Source of the DNA: Amycolatopsis sp. NBC_01488
Lineage (GTDB): Bacteria > Actinomycetota > Actinomycetes > Mycobacteriales > Pseudonocardiaceae
Direction: 5' to 3'
Length of the DNA: 64,000 nt
Assembly: GCF_036227105.1 (NCBI RefSeq)
Contig: NZ_CP109434.1
Coordinates: 3,600,001-3,664,000, forward strand
Made by a program: the position numbers and the translations under genes. A model generated the notes under the pieces. That model was not told where the DNA came from and did not search any database. It saw only the letters and a program-made list of their open reading frames with translations. Below, in pieces: positions 53,080-61,597 of the stretch; position 1 is the stretch's first letter; every line of letters begins with the position of its first letter.

Positions 53080-53399
53080 GCTTGACGCTGCCGGCCGGCG
53101 TGGCGCTTCCGGTGACCGCGTCGGCCCTGGTCCTGACGCAGCAACCGGGCAACGGCGACAACGGCGGGCAGGGGGAGGACTTCGGCAAGTCCTCCCCGGT
53201 CGGCTTCCTCGTGCTGATCCTGTTCCTCATCGCGGTGGCGTTCCTCGTCCGCTCGATGACGAAGCACCTCAAGCGCGTCCCGGCCAGCTTCGACGAGCCG
53301 GCCGCCGAGGAGAAGCCCGAGGTCGAGGCCGCGGAGAAGGACGAACCGGAGGCGGCCGAGAAGCCCGCGAAGGACTCCTCGGCCACCAAGGCCGACTAG
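53076..53399 (+). CDS. small membrane protein coupled to mca
   Basis: A 107-residue protein with a hydrophobic N-terminal stretch and one clear membrane helix ([20 protein letters not shown]), then a basic patch and an acidic Glu/Ala-rich tail. Its ATG overlaps the mca stop, as does the Rv1083-type gene in mycobacteria. Its function is unknown. It ends one base before the convergent Pnkp stop codon. Confidence 0.8.
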   Translation: MSLTLPAGVALPVTASALVLTQQPGNGDNGGQGEDFGKSSPVGFLVLILFLIAVAFLVRSMTKHLKRVPASFDEPAAEEKPEVEAAEKDEPEAAEKPAKDSSATKAD

Positions 53400-53400
53400 C

Positions 53401-55893
53401 TCAGAGCCGCGGGTCGACCGGGTCCGACTCCAGCGCGAGCACCGCGAACACGCATTCGTGCACGCGCCACAGCGGCTCGCCCCGCGCCCTGCGCTCCAGG
53501 GCCTCGAGCCCCAGCGCGTACTCGCGCAGCGCCAGCATGCGCTTGCGGTTGAGCCCGCGCTTGCGCAGCCGCTCCAGGTTCTGGGGGAGCGTGTAGTCCG
53601 GTCCGTAGATGATCCGCAGGTACTCGCGCCCGCGGACCTTCACCCCCGGCTGGACCAGCCCGCGCGGCCCCCGGGTCAGGTTCGCCGCCGGCTTGACGAC
53701 CATGCCCTCGCCGCCCGCCGCCGTCAGCTCCTCCCACCACGAGACGCCCCGAGCCACTGACGCGGCGTCGAGCAGGTCCACCTCGAGCGTCCGGGTGCGC
53801 TGGAAGCGCGGGCCGGTAAGCCGGTCCAGCAGCGCGAGGTGCCACGAGTGCGGCCGCTCGTGGTACGCCGCTCCCTCGGACGCCAGCAGCTGGAACGGCG
53901 CCAGCCGCACCCCGTCCAGGCCGGTCGTCGGCCAGCAGTAGCGCCGATAGGCGGCCCGGTAGGACTCCACTGTGGACTCTCGGGTTGCCGTGCGCCGCAA
54001 CAGGTCCGAGACGTCGATGCCGCGCGCGGCTGCCGTCGACAGGGCCGAGACCGCCGCGGGCAGCGCTGCCTGGGCCGCCGCGCCAACCGACGCGTACTGG
54101 TCCGTGATCAGCGAGCCCGCCTTCGCGCTCCACGGCAGCAGCTCCGCGTCGAGCAGCAACCAGCCCGTGTTCAGCTCCTCGAACAGCCCGGCCGCCGCGG
54201 TGCGCACGTCCGCCAGCAGCGAAGCGTTCTGCTCCGCCGAGAAGAACGGCCGCCCGGTCCGCGTGTACACCGCGCCGCCACCTTCGATGCCGAAGCGCTT
54301 CGAGGCGACGTCGTCGTCCCGGCACACCAGCACCACGGCCCGCGAGCCCATGTGCTTCTCCTCGCACAGCACCGACTGCACGCCGGCCGCGCGGTACTCG
54401 GCGAACGCCTCCTCCGGGTGCTCCAGGTAGTCCTCCCGGGACGACGTCGAGCACGGCGCCATCGTCGGCGGCAGGTAGGCCAGCCACCGCGGGTCGACCG
54501 CGAACCGGCTCATCACCTCCAGCGCCGCCGCCGACTGCTCCGCCGAGACGCCGACGCGGCCGTGGTGCGCGGTCTGCACGATCCGCTTCCCGGTGACGTC
54601 GCCCAGCTCCAGGACCGCCGGCTCCCGCCCGCCGAGCGGCCGCGACGCGTCGAGCGGCTTCGACGGCTCGTACCAAACGTGGTGCGCCTTCACCGAGACG
54701 ACCTCGCGCTCCGGGTAGCGCAGCGCGGTCAGCTTCCCGCCGAACACGGCGCCGGTGTCGAGGCACATCGTGTTGTTGACCCACTCCGGCTCGAGCGTCG
54801 GCGTGTGCCCGTAGAGGACCATCGCGGACCCGCGGTAGTCGCGCGCCCACGGCAGCCGCACCGGCAGGCCGTATTCGTCGGTCTCGCCGGTCGTGTCGCC
54901 GTACAGCGCCATGCTCCGCACCCGCCCGGACGCGCGCCCGTGGTACCGCTCGGGCAGCCCGGCGTGCGCGACGACGAGCTTGCCGCCGTCGAGGACGTAG
55001 TGCGCGATCAGGCCGTCGCAGAACTCGTGCGCCTGACGGCGGAACTCCTCGCTCTCCGCGCCGAGCTGCTCCAGCGACTCGGCGAGCCCGTGCGCGACGT
55101 TGACCTTCCGCCCGTGCAGTGCGCGCACCAGCTTCTGCTCGTGGTTGCCGCAGACGACCAGCGCGTTCCCGGCTTCGGCCATCGCCATGACGCGCCGCAG
55201 CACACCCGGGGTGTCCGGGCCGCGGTCGACGAGGTCGCCGACGAACACCGCGGTCCGCCCGTCCGGGTGGACGCCGTCGACGTAGCCCAGCTCGGCCAGC
55301 AACTCATCGAGCTCGGCCGTGCAGCCGTGGACGTCGCCGATCACGTCGAACGGCCCGGTCAGCCCGCGCTTGTCGTTGCGCAGCGGCTCGACGACGATCT
55401 CCGCTTCGGCCACCTCGGCCTCGGACCGCAGCACGTGCACGCGCCGGAAACCCTCGCGCTCCAACGACTTCAGCGAGCGCTGCAGCTCACCGCGCTGCCG
55501 CCGGATCACGTGGTCGCCGAAGTCGCGGTCGGGCCGCGTCGCGTTGCGCGCCGCGCAGACGCTCACCGGCAGGTCGAGCACGATAGCCGTGGGTAGCACG
55601 TCGTGCTCCTTCGCGAGCTTCACCAGGCTCGCCCGCGAAGCGCGCTGGACGTTCGTCGCGTCGATGACAGTCGTCCGCCCAGCCGCGAGCCGCTTGCCCG
55701 CGACGAAGTGCAGCGCGTCGAAGGCGTCGGCCGAGGCCGACTGGTCGTTCTCGTCGTCGGCGACGAGCCCGCGGAAGAAGTCGCTCGAGAGCACCTGCGT
55801 CGGCGTGAAGTGCGTGCGTGCGAACGTCGACTTGCCGGAGCCGGAAGCGCCGACGAGCACGACGAGCGCCATGTCGGGGACGGTCAGCTTCAC
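53401..55893 (-). CDS. pnkp: polynucleotide kinase-phosphatase-ligase (bacterial Pnkp)
   Basis: An 830-residue three-domain RNA-repair enzyme. The 5'-kinase is at about residues 1-170 (P-loop VGASGSGKST). A calcineurin-type 2',3' phosphatase is at about 180-430 (GDVHGC, GDLVDRGPDTPG, CGNHEQK). The ligase adenylyltransferase is at about 470-830 with its lysine in EEKHMGSRAVV. It heals and seals RNA ends left by ribotoxins. The GTG at 55893 follows AAGGAGGTGG and overlaps the Hen1 stop by four bases, so the two are made together and assemble as the Pnkp/Hen1 complex known from Clostridium and Anabaena. Confidence 0.93.
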   Translation of the reverse strand: MKLTVPDMALVVLVGASGSGKSTFARTHFTPTQVLSSDFFRGLVADDENDQSASADAFDALHFVAGKRLAAGRTTVIDATNVQRASRASLVKLAKEHDVLPTAIVLDLPVSVCAARNATRPDRDFGDHVIRRQRGELQRSLKSLEREGFRRVHVLRSEAEVAEAEIVVEPLRNDKRGLTGPFDVIGDVHGCTAELDELLAELGYVDGVHPDGRTAVFVGDLVDRGPDTPGVLRRVMAMAEAGNALVVCGNHEQKLVRALHGRKVNVAHGLAESLEQLGAESEEFRRQAHEFCDGLIAHYVLDGGKLVVAHAGLPERYHGRASGRVRSMALYGDTTGETDEYGLPVRLPWARDYRGSAMVLYGHTPTLEPEWVNNTMCLDTGAVFGGKLTALRYPEREVVSVKAHHVWYEPSKPLDASRPLGGREPAVLELGDVTGKRIVQTAHHGRVGVSAEQSAAALEVMSRFAVDPRWLAYLPPTMAPCSTSSREDYLEHPEEAFAEYRAAGVQSVLCEEKHMGSRAVVLVCRDDDVASKRFGIEGGGAVYTRTGRPFFSAEQNASLLADVRTAAAGLFEELNTGWLLLDAELLPWSAKAGSLITDQYASVGAAAQAALPAAVSALSTAAARGIDVSDLLRRTATRESTVESYRAAYRRYCWPTTGLDGVRLAPFQLLASEGAAYHERPHSWHLALLDRLTGPRFQRTRTLEVDLLDAASVARGVSWWEELTAAGGEGMVVKPAANLTRGPRGLVQPGVKVRGREYLRIIYGPDYTLPQNLERLRKRGLNRKRMLALREYALGLEALERRARGEPLWRVHECVFAVLALESDPVDPRL

Positions 55894-57257
55894 GCGGCCA
55901 CCTCCTTTTCGGTCGTGAAGACCGCCAGCTGGGTCGGCGGTCCCGATTCCTGGTCCTCCGGTCCGATCGGCAGATACCGGACGTCGTAGCCGCGCCGGGT
56001 CGCGACGCCGTCCGCCCAGGCGCGGAACTCGGCTCGGGTCCATTCGAACCGGTGGTCGGCGTGCCGGAAATGCCCCATTGGCAGGAACTCGAACAGCCGG
56101 TTGTACTCCGCGTTCGGCGTCGTGACCAGTACCGTCCGCGGCGCCGCGACCCCGAACACGGCGTGTTCCAGCGCCGGGAGCCGTTCCTCGTCGACGTGCT
56201 CGACGACCTCCATGAGCACGGCGGCGTCGTATCCGGCCAGCGCCGGGTCGGCGTAGGTGAGCGCGGACTGCCGCAGCGTGACGCGCGAGCCGTCCTTCAG
56301 CCGCTTCTCGGCGATGTCCAACGCGCTCGCGGAGACGTCGACGCCGACGATCTCGGTGAACGACCGGTCTTTCTCCAGGACGCGCAGCAGCGCACCGCTC
56401 CCGCAGCCGAGGTCGAGCACCCGCCGCGCGCCCGCGGCCCGCAACGCGGCGAGCACACTGCCGTGGCGCTGCGTGGCCAGCGGCTCCGGCCGGTCGGGCA
56501 CCTCGGTGACCAGCGCGTCGGCCTCGGCCGGGACGTCGTCCGCCTCGGCCAGCCGCGAGAGGGCGTAGGTGACGACCGGGCGGCGCCGCTCGAGGTAGCG
56601 GTTGGTGATCAGCGTCCGCTCGGGGTGCCCGGCGAGCCAGCCGTCGCCGGCGCGCAGCAGCTTGTCGGCCTCGTCCTGGCCGACCCAGTAGTGCTTGCCG
56701 CCGTCGAGCGCGGGCAGCAGGACGTAGAGGTGGCGCAGCGCGTCGGCGACGCGGTGGGTGCCGCTGAGCGTCAAGTCGACATAGCGACTGTCGCCCCACT
56801 CGGGGAACTGCGGGTCGAGCGGGATCGGCTTCGCCGAAACGCGCCAGCCGAGCGGCTCGAACAGCTTGTGCACGACCTCGGCCCCGCCGCGCGCGGACAG
56901 CGACGGCACGCGGACTTCCAGGTCGAAAAGCTCGTCGACGAGGTCGGGACGCGTGGCGCAGCGGCCCGCGAGTGCCGTCGTGAAGGCCGCCCGCAGCGCG
57001 ACCGCGAGGTACGAGCCACCGGCGTAGGGCCGGTCGTTGACGTACTGCGTCAACGACGTCCCGCCCCCGCGCACGAGGTCGATCGGGTCGATCTCGGCGA
57101 ACAGCGCGACGGTGCACCGATCCGGCGCCGCCTCCGGGTAGAAGACGTGCGCGATCCCGGCCGACAACGCGACCGACTGCGCTTTCTCCGGGTGCTTGTG
57201 CAGGAGAAAACCCAAGTCGGTGGCGGGGTTCCGGGTCGTCGTGATGGTCAGCAGCAC
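55890..57257 (-). CDS. hen1: bacterial Hen1, 3'-terminal RNA ribose 2'-O-methyltransferase
   Basis: A 455-residue protein. The N-terminal half (LLTITTTRNPATDLGFLLHK, ALFAEIDPIDLVRG) is the bacterial Hen1 N domain that contacts Pnkp and activates its ligase. The C-terminal half is the SAM methyltransferase (VLDLGCGSGALLRVL) with the metal-binding set EVVEHVDEERL and HRFEWTRAEF. It marks the repaired RNA end with a 2'-O-methyl group, which blocks renewed cutting. The GTG at 57257 fits the conserved N-terminus; the longer frame crosses the divergent gene's promoter. Confidence 0.93.
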   Translation of the reverse strand: MLLTITTTRNPATDLGFLLHKHPEKAQSVALSAGIAHVFYPEAAPDRCTVALFAEIDPIDLVRGGGTSLTQYVNDRPYAGGSYLAVALRAAFTTALAGRCATRPDLVDELFDLEVRVPSLSARGGAEVVHKLFEPLGWRVSAKPIPLDPQFPEWGDSRYVDLTLSGTHRVADALRHLYVLLPALDGGKHYWVGQDEADKLLRAGDGWLAGHPERTLITNRYLERRRPVVTYALSRLAEADDVPAEADALVTEVPDRPEPLATQRHGSVLAALRAAGARRVLDLGCGSGALLRVLEKDRSFTEIVGVDVSASALDIAEKRLKDGSRVTLRQSALTYADPALAGYDAAVLMEVVEHVDEERLPALEHAVFGVAAPRTVLVTTPNAEYNRLFEFLPMGHFRHADHRFEWTRAEFRAWADGVATRRGYDVRYLPIGPEDQESGPPTQLAVFTTEKEVAA

Positions 57258-57322
57258 CGGCCCAGTGTGGCGGAGCGGCCGCTGACCGCGCGCCCGATTT
57301 TCCCGGGTGCGACCCTGGACGC

Positions 57323-59290
57323 ATGAACCGTCTCGCCAGTGCGACCAGCCCGTACCTGCTCCAGCACGCGGACAACCCGGTCGGCTGGTGGCCGTGGGGC
57401 CCCGACGCGCTCGCCGAGGCGCGGCGGCGGAACGTGCCCATCCTGCTCTCCGTGGGCTACGCCGCATGCCACTGGTGTCACGTCATGGCGCACGAGTCGT
57501 TCGAAGACGCCGAGACCGCCGCCGTGATGAACGAGCACTTCGTCCCGATCAAGGTCGACCGCGAGGAGCGGCCGGACATCGACGCCGTGTACATGGCCGC
57601 CACGCAGGCGATGACCGGGCAGGGCGGCTGGCCGATGACGTGCTTCCTGACCCCGGACGGCGAGCCGTTCCACTGCGGCACCTACTACCCGCCGACGCCG
57701 CGGCCGGGCATGCCGTCGTTCCGGCAGCTCCTGGCGGCCGTCGCCGAGGCGTGGCGGGAGCGCCCGGACGAGCTGGTCGACGGCGCCAAGCAGATCGTCG
57801 CGCACATCGCCGAGCAGACCGGGCCGCTGAAAGAGTCCGTTGTGGACGAAGCCGTGCTCGCCGGTGCGGTCGCGAAGCTGCGGCAGGAGGCGGACCCGGT
57901 CAACGGCGGGTTCGGCCGCGCGCCGAAGTTCCCGCCGTCGATGGTGCTGGAGTTCCTGCTGCGCCACCACGAGCGGACCGGGTCTCCGGAAGCACTGTCT
58001 CTCGTGGACCGGACCGCCGAGGCGATGGCCCGTGGCGGGCTGTACGACCAGCTCGCGGGCGGCTTCGCGCGGTACTCCGTGGACGCCGAGTGGATCGTGC
58101 CGCACTTCGAGAAGATGTTGTACGACAACGCTCTCTTGCTCAGGTTCTACGCTCACCTCTGGCGCCGCACCGGCTCGGCGACGGCGTTGCGCGTCGCCAC
58201 CGGTACCGCGGAGTTCCTCGCTTCGGACCTGCGTACGCCTGAGGGTGGCTTCGCGTCTTCGCTGGACGCGGACACCGAAGGCGTCGAAGGCCTGACGTAC
58301 GTCTGGACGCCGTCGCAGCTGCGTGAGGTGCTCGGCGACGGCTCCGCGGCGGAACTGTTCGGTGTCACCGAAGAGGGGACGTTCGAGGAAGGCGCGTCGA
58401 CGTTGCGCCTCTTCGGCGAGCTGCCGGAGGAGATGCGCGTCAAGCTCCTGGAGGCACGCGCGAAGCGGCCGCAGCCGGGCCGCGACGACAAGGTGATCGC
58501 GTCCTGGAACGGCCTGGCGATCACGGCGCTGGCCGAAGCCGGGGTCGCGCTGGATCGTCCACAGTGGATCGGGTGGGCGGTCGGCGCGGCCGAGCTGCTG
58601 CTGCGCGTGCACGTCATCGACGGCCGGTTGCGGCGCAGCTCGCGCGACGGCGTCGTCGGGGAGTCGGCCGGGGTGCTGGAGGACTACGCGTGCGTCGCCG
58701 ACGGGTTCCTGGCACTGCACCAGGCGACCGGTGAGGCGAAGTGGCTCACCGAAGCGACCCGGCTGCTCGACCTGGCTCTGACGCACTTCGCGTCCCCGGA
58801 CGTCCCGGGCGCGTACTTCGACACCGCCGACGACGCCGAGACGCTGGTCCAGCGCCCGGCCGACCCCGGCGACAACGCGAGCCCGGCCGGGGCGTCGGCG
58901 CTGGCCGGCGCACTGCTGACAGCGTCCGCGCTCGCCGGCCACGAGCGCGCGTCGCGGTACCGCGAGGCCGCGGAGCAGGCGCTGCGGCGGGTCGGCGTGC
59001 TGGCCGCGCGGGTGCCGCGATTCGCCGGGCACTGGCTGTCGGTCGCCGAGGCGTTGCAGGCCGGTCCGGTGCAGGTGGCGGTGGTCGGCGCGGATCCGGC
59101 GTTGCGCCTGGCCGCGGCGCGGGGCGTGCACGGCGGCGGCATCGTGCTGGCCGGCGAGCCGGATGCGCCGGGCGTCCCGCTGCTGGCGGACCGGCCGCTG
59201 GTCGGCGGTGCCGCGGCGGCGTACGTCTGCCGCGGGTACGTCTGCGACCGGCCGGTGACGACGGCCGAGGCGCTGGCCGCCCAGCTCTGA
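57323..59290 (+). CDS. DUF255 thioredoxin-fold protein (YyaL/SPATA20 family)
   Basis: A 655-residue cytoplasmic protein. The N-terminal thioredoxin-like domain has YAACHWCHVMAHESF (Cys pair near residue 50), followed by an alpha/alpha-barrel resembling N-acylglucosamine 2-epimerase (about residues 200-640). NRLASATSPYLLQHADNPVG is the diagnostic start. The family is near-universal but its reaction is not established. It diverges from Hen1 across 65 bases. Confidence 0.9.
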   Translation: MNRLASATSPYLLQHADNPVGWWPWGPDALAEARRRNVPILLSVGYAACHWCHVMAHESFEDAETAAVMNEHFVPIKVDREERPDIDAVYMAATQAMTGQGGWPMTCFLTPDGEPFHCGTYYPPTPRPGMPSFRQLLAAVAEAWRERPDELVDGAKQIVAHIAEQTGPLKESVVDEAVLAGAVAKLRQEADPVNGGFGRAPKFPPSMVLEFLLRHHERTGSPEALSLVDRTAEAMARGGLYDQLAGGFARYSVDAEWIVPHFEKMLYDNALLLRFYAHLWRRTGSATALRVATGTAEFLASDLRTPEGGFASSLDADTEGVEGLTYVWTPSQLREVLGDGSAAELFGVTEEGTFEEGASTLRLFGELPEEMRVKLLEARAKRPQPGRDDKVIASWNGLAITALAEAGVALDRPQWIGWAVGAAELLLRVHVIDGRLRRSSRDGVVGESAGVLEDYACVADGFLALHQATGEAKWLTEATRLLDLALTHFASPDVPGAYFDTADDAETLVQRPADPGDNASPAGASALAGALLTASALAGHERASRYREAAEQALRRVGVLAARVPRFAGHWLSVAEALQAGPVQVAVVGADPALRLAAARGVHGGGIVLAGEPDAPGVPLLADRPLVGGAAAAYVCRGYVCDRPVTTAEALAAQL

Positions 59291-59376
59291 TCGCCCTGGG
59301 TGAACGCCGTGCTCAGCCGCTCGATTTCCGCGTAGCGTGAGTAGCGTTGTAATCATGTAATCGCGGAGGTGGAGTC

Positions 59377-59934
59377 ATGGGACGAGGCTGGAAGGGCGGC
59401 CGCGGCTGGCAGCAGGCCGAGGTGCCCTCGGCGGACGACGCGGCGGCCTGGTTCGGCGGGCGCCTGCCCGACGGCTGGTTCACCGGCGCGCCGGAGATCA
59501 CGGTCGACCGCGAGGAGATCATCGTGGTCGGCGAGCTGCCCGCGTTGACCGAGGAGTACGCCGACGACGCGGCCCGCGCGGCCGCCGAAGAGGGCCGGAT
59601 CAGCCGCTACCGCGAGGAGACGCGCGACGAGCGCATCGAGATCGCGCGTCAGGCGGAGCACCGCTACCAGCGCAAGGTGGCGTGGGGCGCGAAGCTGGGG
59701 AGCACGACCGCGCTGTTCACGACGCATTCGGCCCCGGTGATGACCCGGCTGCGCCAGCCGGAGCGCCTGATCCTGGACACGCTGGTGGACGCGGGCGTGG
59801 CCCGCTCCCGCTCGGACGCGCTGGCGTGGGCCGTGCGCCTGGTGGGCCAGCACGCGGACACGTGGCTGGGCGAGCTGCGGGAAGCGATGAGCAAGGTCGA
59901 CGACCTGCGCTCGAAGGGCCCCGACCTGGCCTGA
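59377..59934 (+). CDS. conserved actinobacterial protein, possible ribbon-helix-helix C-terminus
   Basis: A 185-residue protein starting at ATG 59377 behind GGAGGTGGAG. The middle is charged and helical (EEGRISRYREETRDERIEIA). The C-terminus (PERLILDTLVDAGVARSRSD, then ALAWAVRLVGQ) resembles the helical part of a ribbon-helix-helix or antitoxin-like DNA-binding domain, an observation I hold loosely. The leader holds a short GTAATC direct repeat (near 59347-59363). Its function is unknown. Confidence 0.72.
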   Translation: MGRGWKGGRGWQQAEVPSADDAAAWFGGRLPDGWFTGAPEITVDREEIIVVGELPALTEEYADDAARAAAEEGRISRYREETRDERIEIARQAEHRYQRKVAWGAKLGSTTALFTTHSAPVMTRLRQPERLILDTLVDAGVARSRSDALAWAVRLVGQHADTWLGELREAMSKVDDLRSKGPDLA

Positions 59935-59953
59935 GCGACTCCGCCGCGGCCGG

Positions 59954-59997
59954 TCGTGAGTGAGAAACAGGGCCAGAACGCTGTTTCTCACTCACGA
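59954..59997. repeat. 17-base perfect inverted repeat (possible dispersed palindromic element)
   Basis: TCGTGAGTGAGAAACAG (59954-59970) and its exact complement (59981-59997) enclose ten bases in the gap between the conserved gene and the polygalacturonase gene. It starts 20 bases after a stop codon, so it can act as a terminator, though no T run follows. Its sequence looks like a mobile or amplified intergenic palindrome rather than a plain GC stem. Confidence 0.6.
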
Positions 59998-60137
59998 CGG
60001 TCTTGGCCCGCGCCGGTCGTACCCGAGTTCTCAGGTCTGGACCTGGAGCCGCGTTCACGCCTAGAGTGCGTCGTGCCCACGGTCCACACCGGGGGTTCCG
60101 CCGTCGCACAGGGTCTTTCACGTGAAGGAACGCGCCC

Positions 60138-61517
60138 ATGGACGGCAGGTTCACCCGGCGGCAGCTCATCAAAGGCGGGCTCGCGGTGGCGGCGGTGCCG
60201 CTGCTGCCCGGCATCGCCTCGGCGGCGCCGCGCTCGTACCGCGTCGACGTCCCGCCGCTCCCGTGGCCGGCGGCGAACGACATCGTCGCGAACACCACGA
60301 TCCCCACCTTCCCCGACCGGAGCTTCCCGATCACCGGCTACGGAGCGAAGAACGACGGCAAGACCGACAACACCGCGGCGATCAAGAAGGCGATCGACGC
60401 GTGCGCCGCGGCCGGCGGCGGCCACGTGGTCGTTCCCGCGGGCAGCTTCCTCACCGGCGCCGTCTACCTCAAGAGCAACGTCGACCTGCACCTGGAAAAG
60501 GGCGCGGTGCTCAAGTTCAGCGGGGACGCGTCGAAGTTCCCGAACGTCCTGACGCGCTACGAAGGCATCGAGTGCATCAACCACTCGCCGATGATCTACG
60601 CGTACCGGGAGAAGAACATCGCCCTCACCGGCAGCGGCACGCTCGACGCGGCGGCGACGTCGTCGTGGAACAAGGGCAGCGACCGCGCGTACCTGGACAC
60701 GCTGGTGGCCAAGGGAACCCCGCCGGAGAAACGCGTCGTCCCCGGCTCCGGGCACACGATGCGCTCGACGTTCGTCGAGCCGTACGCCTGCGAGAACGTG
60801 CTGATCCAGGGCGTCACGCTGAAGAACTCGATGTTCTGGCAGCTGCACCCGACGTTGTGCCGCAACGTCACGGTCGACGGCGTCAGCACCGATCCCAGCA
60901 CCGCGCACTCCAACACCGACGGCTGCGACCCCGAGTCGTGTGACCACGTCGTCATCGCGAACTGCAGCCTGGGCGCGGACGACGACAACATCGCGATCAA
61001 GTCCGGCCGGGACGCCGACGGGCGCCGCGTGAACGTCCCGTGCCAGAACCTGGTCGTCGTGAACTGCGTGATGAACGGCAACTGGGGCGCGATCACCTGC
61101 GGCAGCGAGCAGACCGGCGGCATCCGCAACGTCTACGCGTACAAGCTGACCGTGAAGGGTGACACGAAGTTCGCGCTGTACGTCAAGTCGAACACGTTGC
61201 GTGGCGGGTTCTCGGAGAACATCAACCTCGACAGTGTGGCCGGCACCTTCGCGCGGAACTTCGCGTACGTGACGTCCACGTACAACAGCCAGACCGGAAG
61301 CTACGTCCCGTCGTTCGGGCCGTTCACCATCAGCAACTGCTCGAGCACGAAGGTCGCGGGCAAGACCTTCGACGTCAGCGGGCTTTCCGGCGCCCACGTG
61401 CACGGGCTGACCGTGGTGAACTCCACGTTTGCGGGCGTGTCCGACACCTCGAACACGCTGAAGTACGTGGACAACGCCAAGTTCACGAACGTGACGGTGA
61501 ACGGCAAGCCGATCTGA
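60138..61517 (+). CDS. secreted GH28 polygalacturonase-like enzyme
   Basis: A 459-residue protein with a Tat-type signal (TRRQLIKGGLAVAAVPLLPG, cleavage near ASAAP) and a right-handed parallel beta-helix. GH28 motifs are HSNTDGCD (NTD) and ADDDNIAIKSG (DD). The usual GHG motif is replaced by TCGSEQTGG, as in exo-acting or rhamnogalacturonan-type members, and the RIK position reads LYVKSN. It should hydrolyse pectic galacturonan or a related polymer outside the cell. The ATG at 60138 follows AAGGA. Confidence 0.87.
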   Translation: MDGRFTRRQLIKGGLAVAAVPLLPGIASAAPRSYRVDVPPLPWPAANDIVANTTIPTFPDRSFPITGYGAKNDGKTDNTAAIKKAIDACAAAGGGHVVVPAGSFLTGAVYLKSNVDLHLEKGAVLKFSGDASKFPNVLTRYEGIECINHSPMIYAYREKNIALTGSGTLDAAATSSWNKGSDRAYLDTLVAKGTPPEKRVVPGSGHTMRSTFVEPYACENVLIQGVTLKNSMFWQLHPTLCRNVTVDGVSTDPSTAHSNTDGCDPESCDHVVIANCSLGADDDNIAIKSGRDADGRRVNVPCQNLVVVNCVMNGNWGAITCGSEQTGGIRNVYAYKLTVKGDTKFALYVKSNTLRGGFSENINLDSVAGTFARNFAYVTSTYNSQTGSYVPSFGPFTISNCSSTKVAGKTFDVSGLSGAHVHGLTVVNSTFAGVSDTSNTLKYVDNAKFTNVTVNGKPI

Positions 61518-61537
61518 ACCTGCGGGATCGGCGCGGC

Positions 61538-61577
61538 TGCGGCAGGCTTACTACCAACGAGTAGGAAGCCTGCCGCA
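61538..61577. promoter_or_regulatory. long palindrome between polygalacturonase and acyl-CoA dehydrogenase genes
   Basis: TGCGGCAGGCTT (61538-61549) pairs with AAGCCTGCCGCA (61566-61577), and CTAC (61551-61554) with GTAG (61561-61564) inside it. The core TTACTACCAACGAGTAG carries TTACT and CGAGTA half-sites like those near 27845. It ends ten bases before the ribosome site of the next gene, so it may be both the terminator of the upstream gene and an operator. Confidence 0.55.
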
Positions 61578-61597
61578 AGTCCTTTCCGGAGGTAGTC

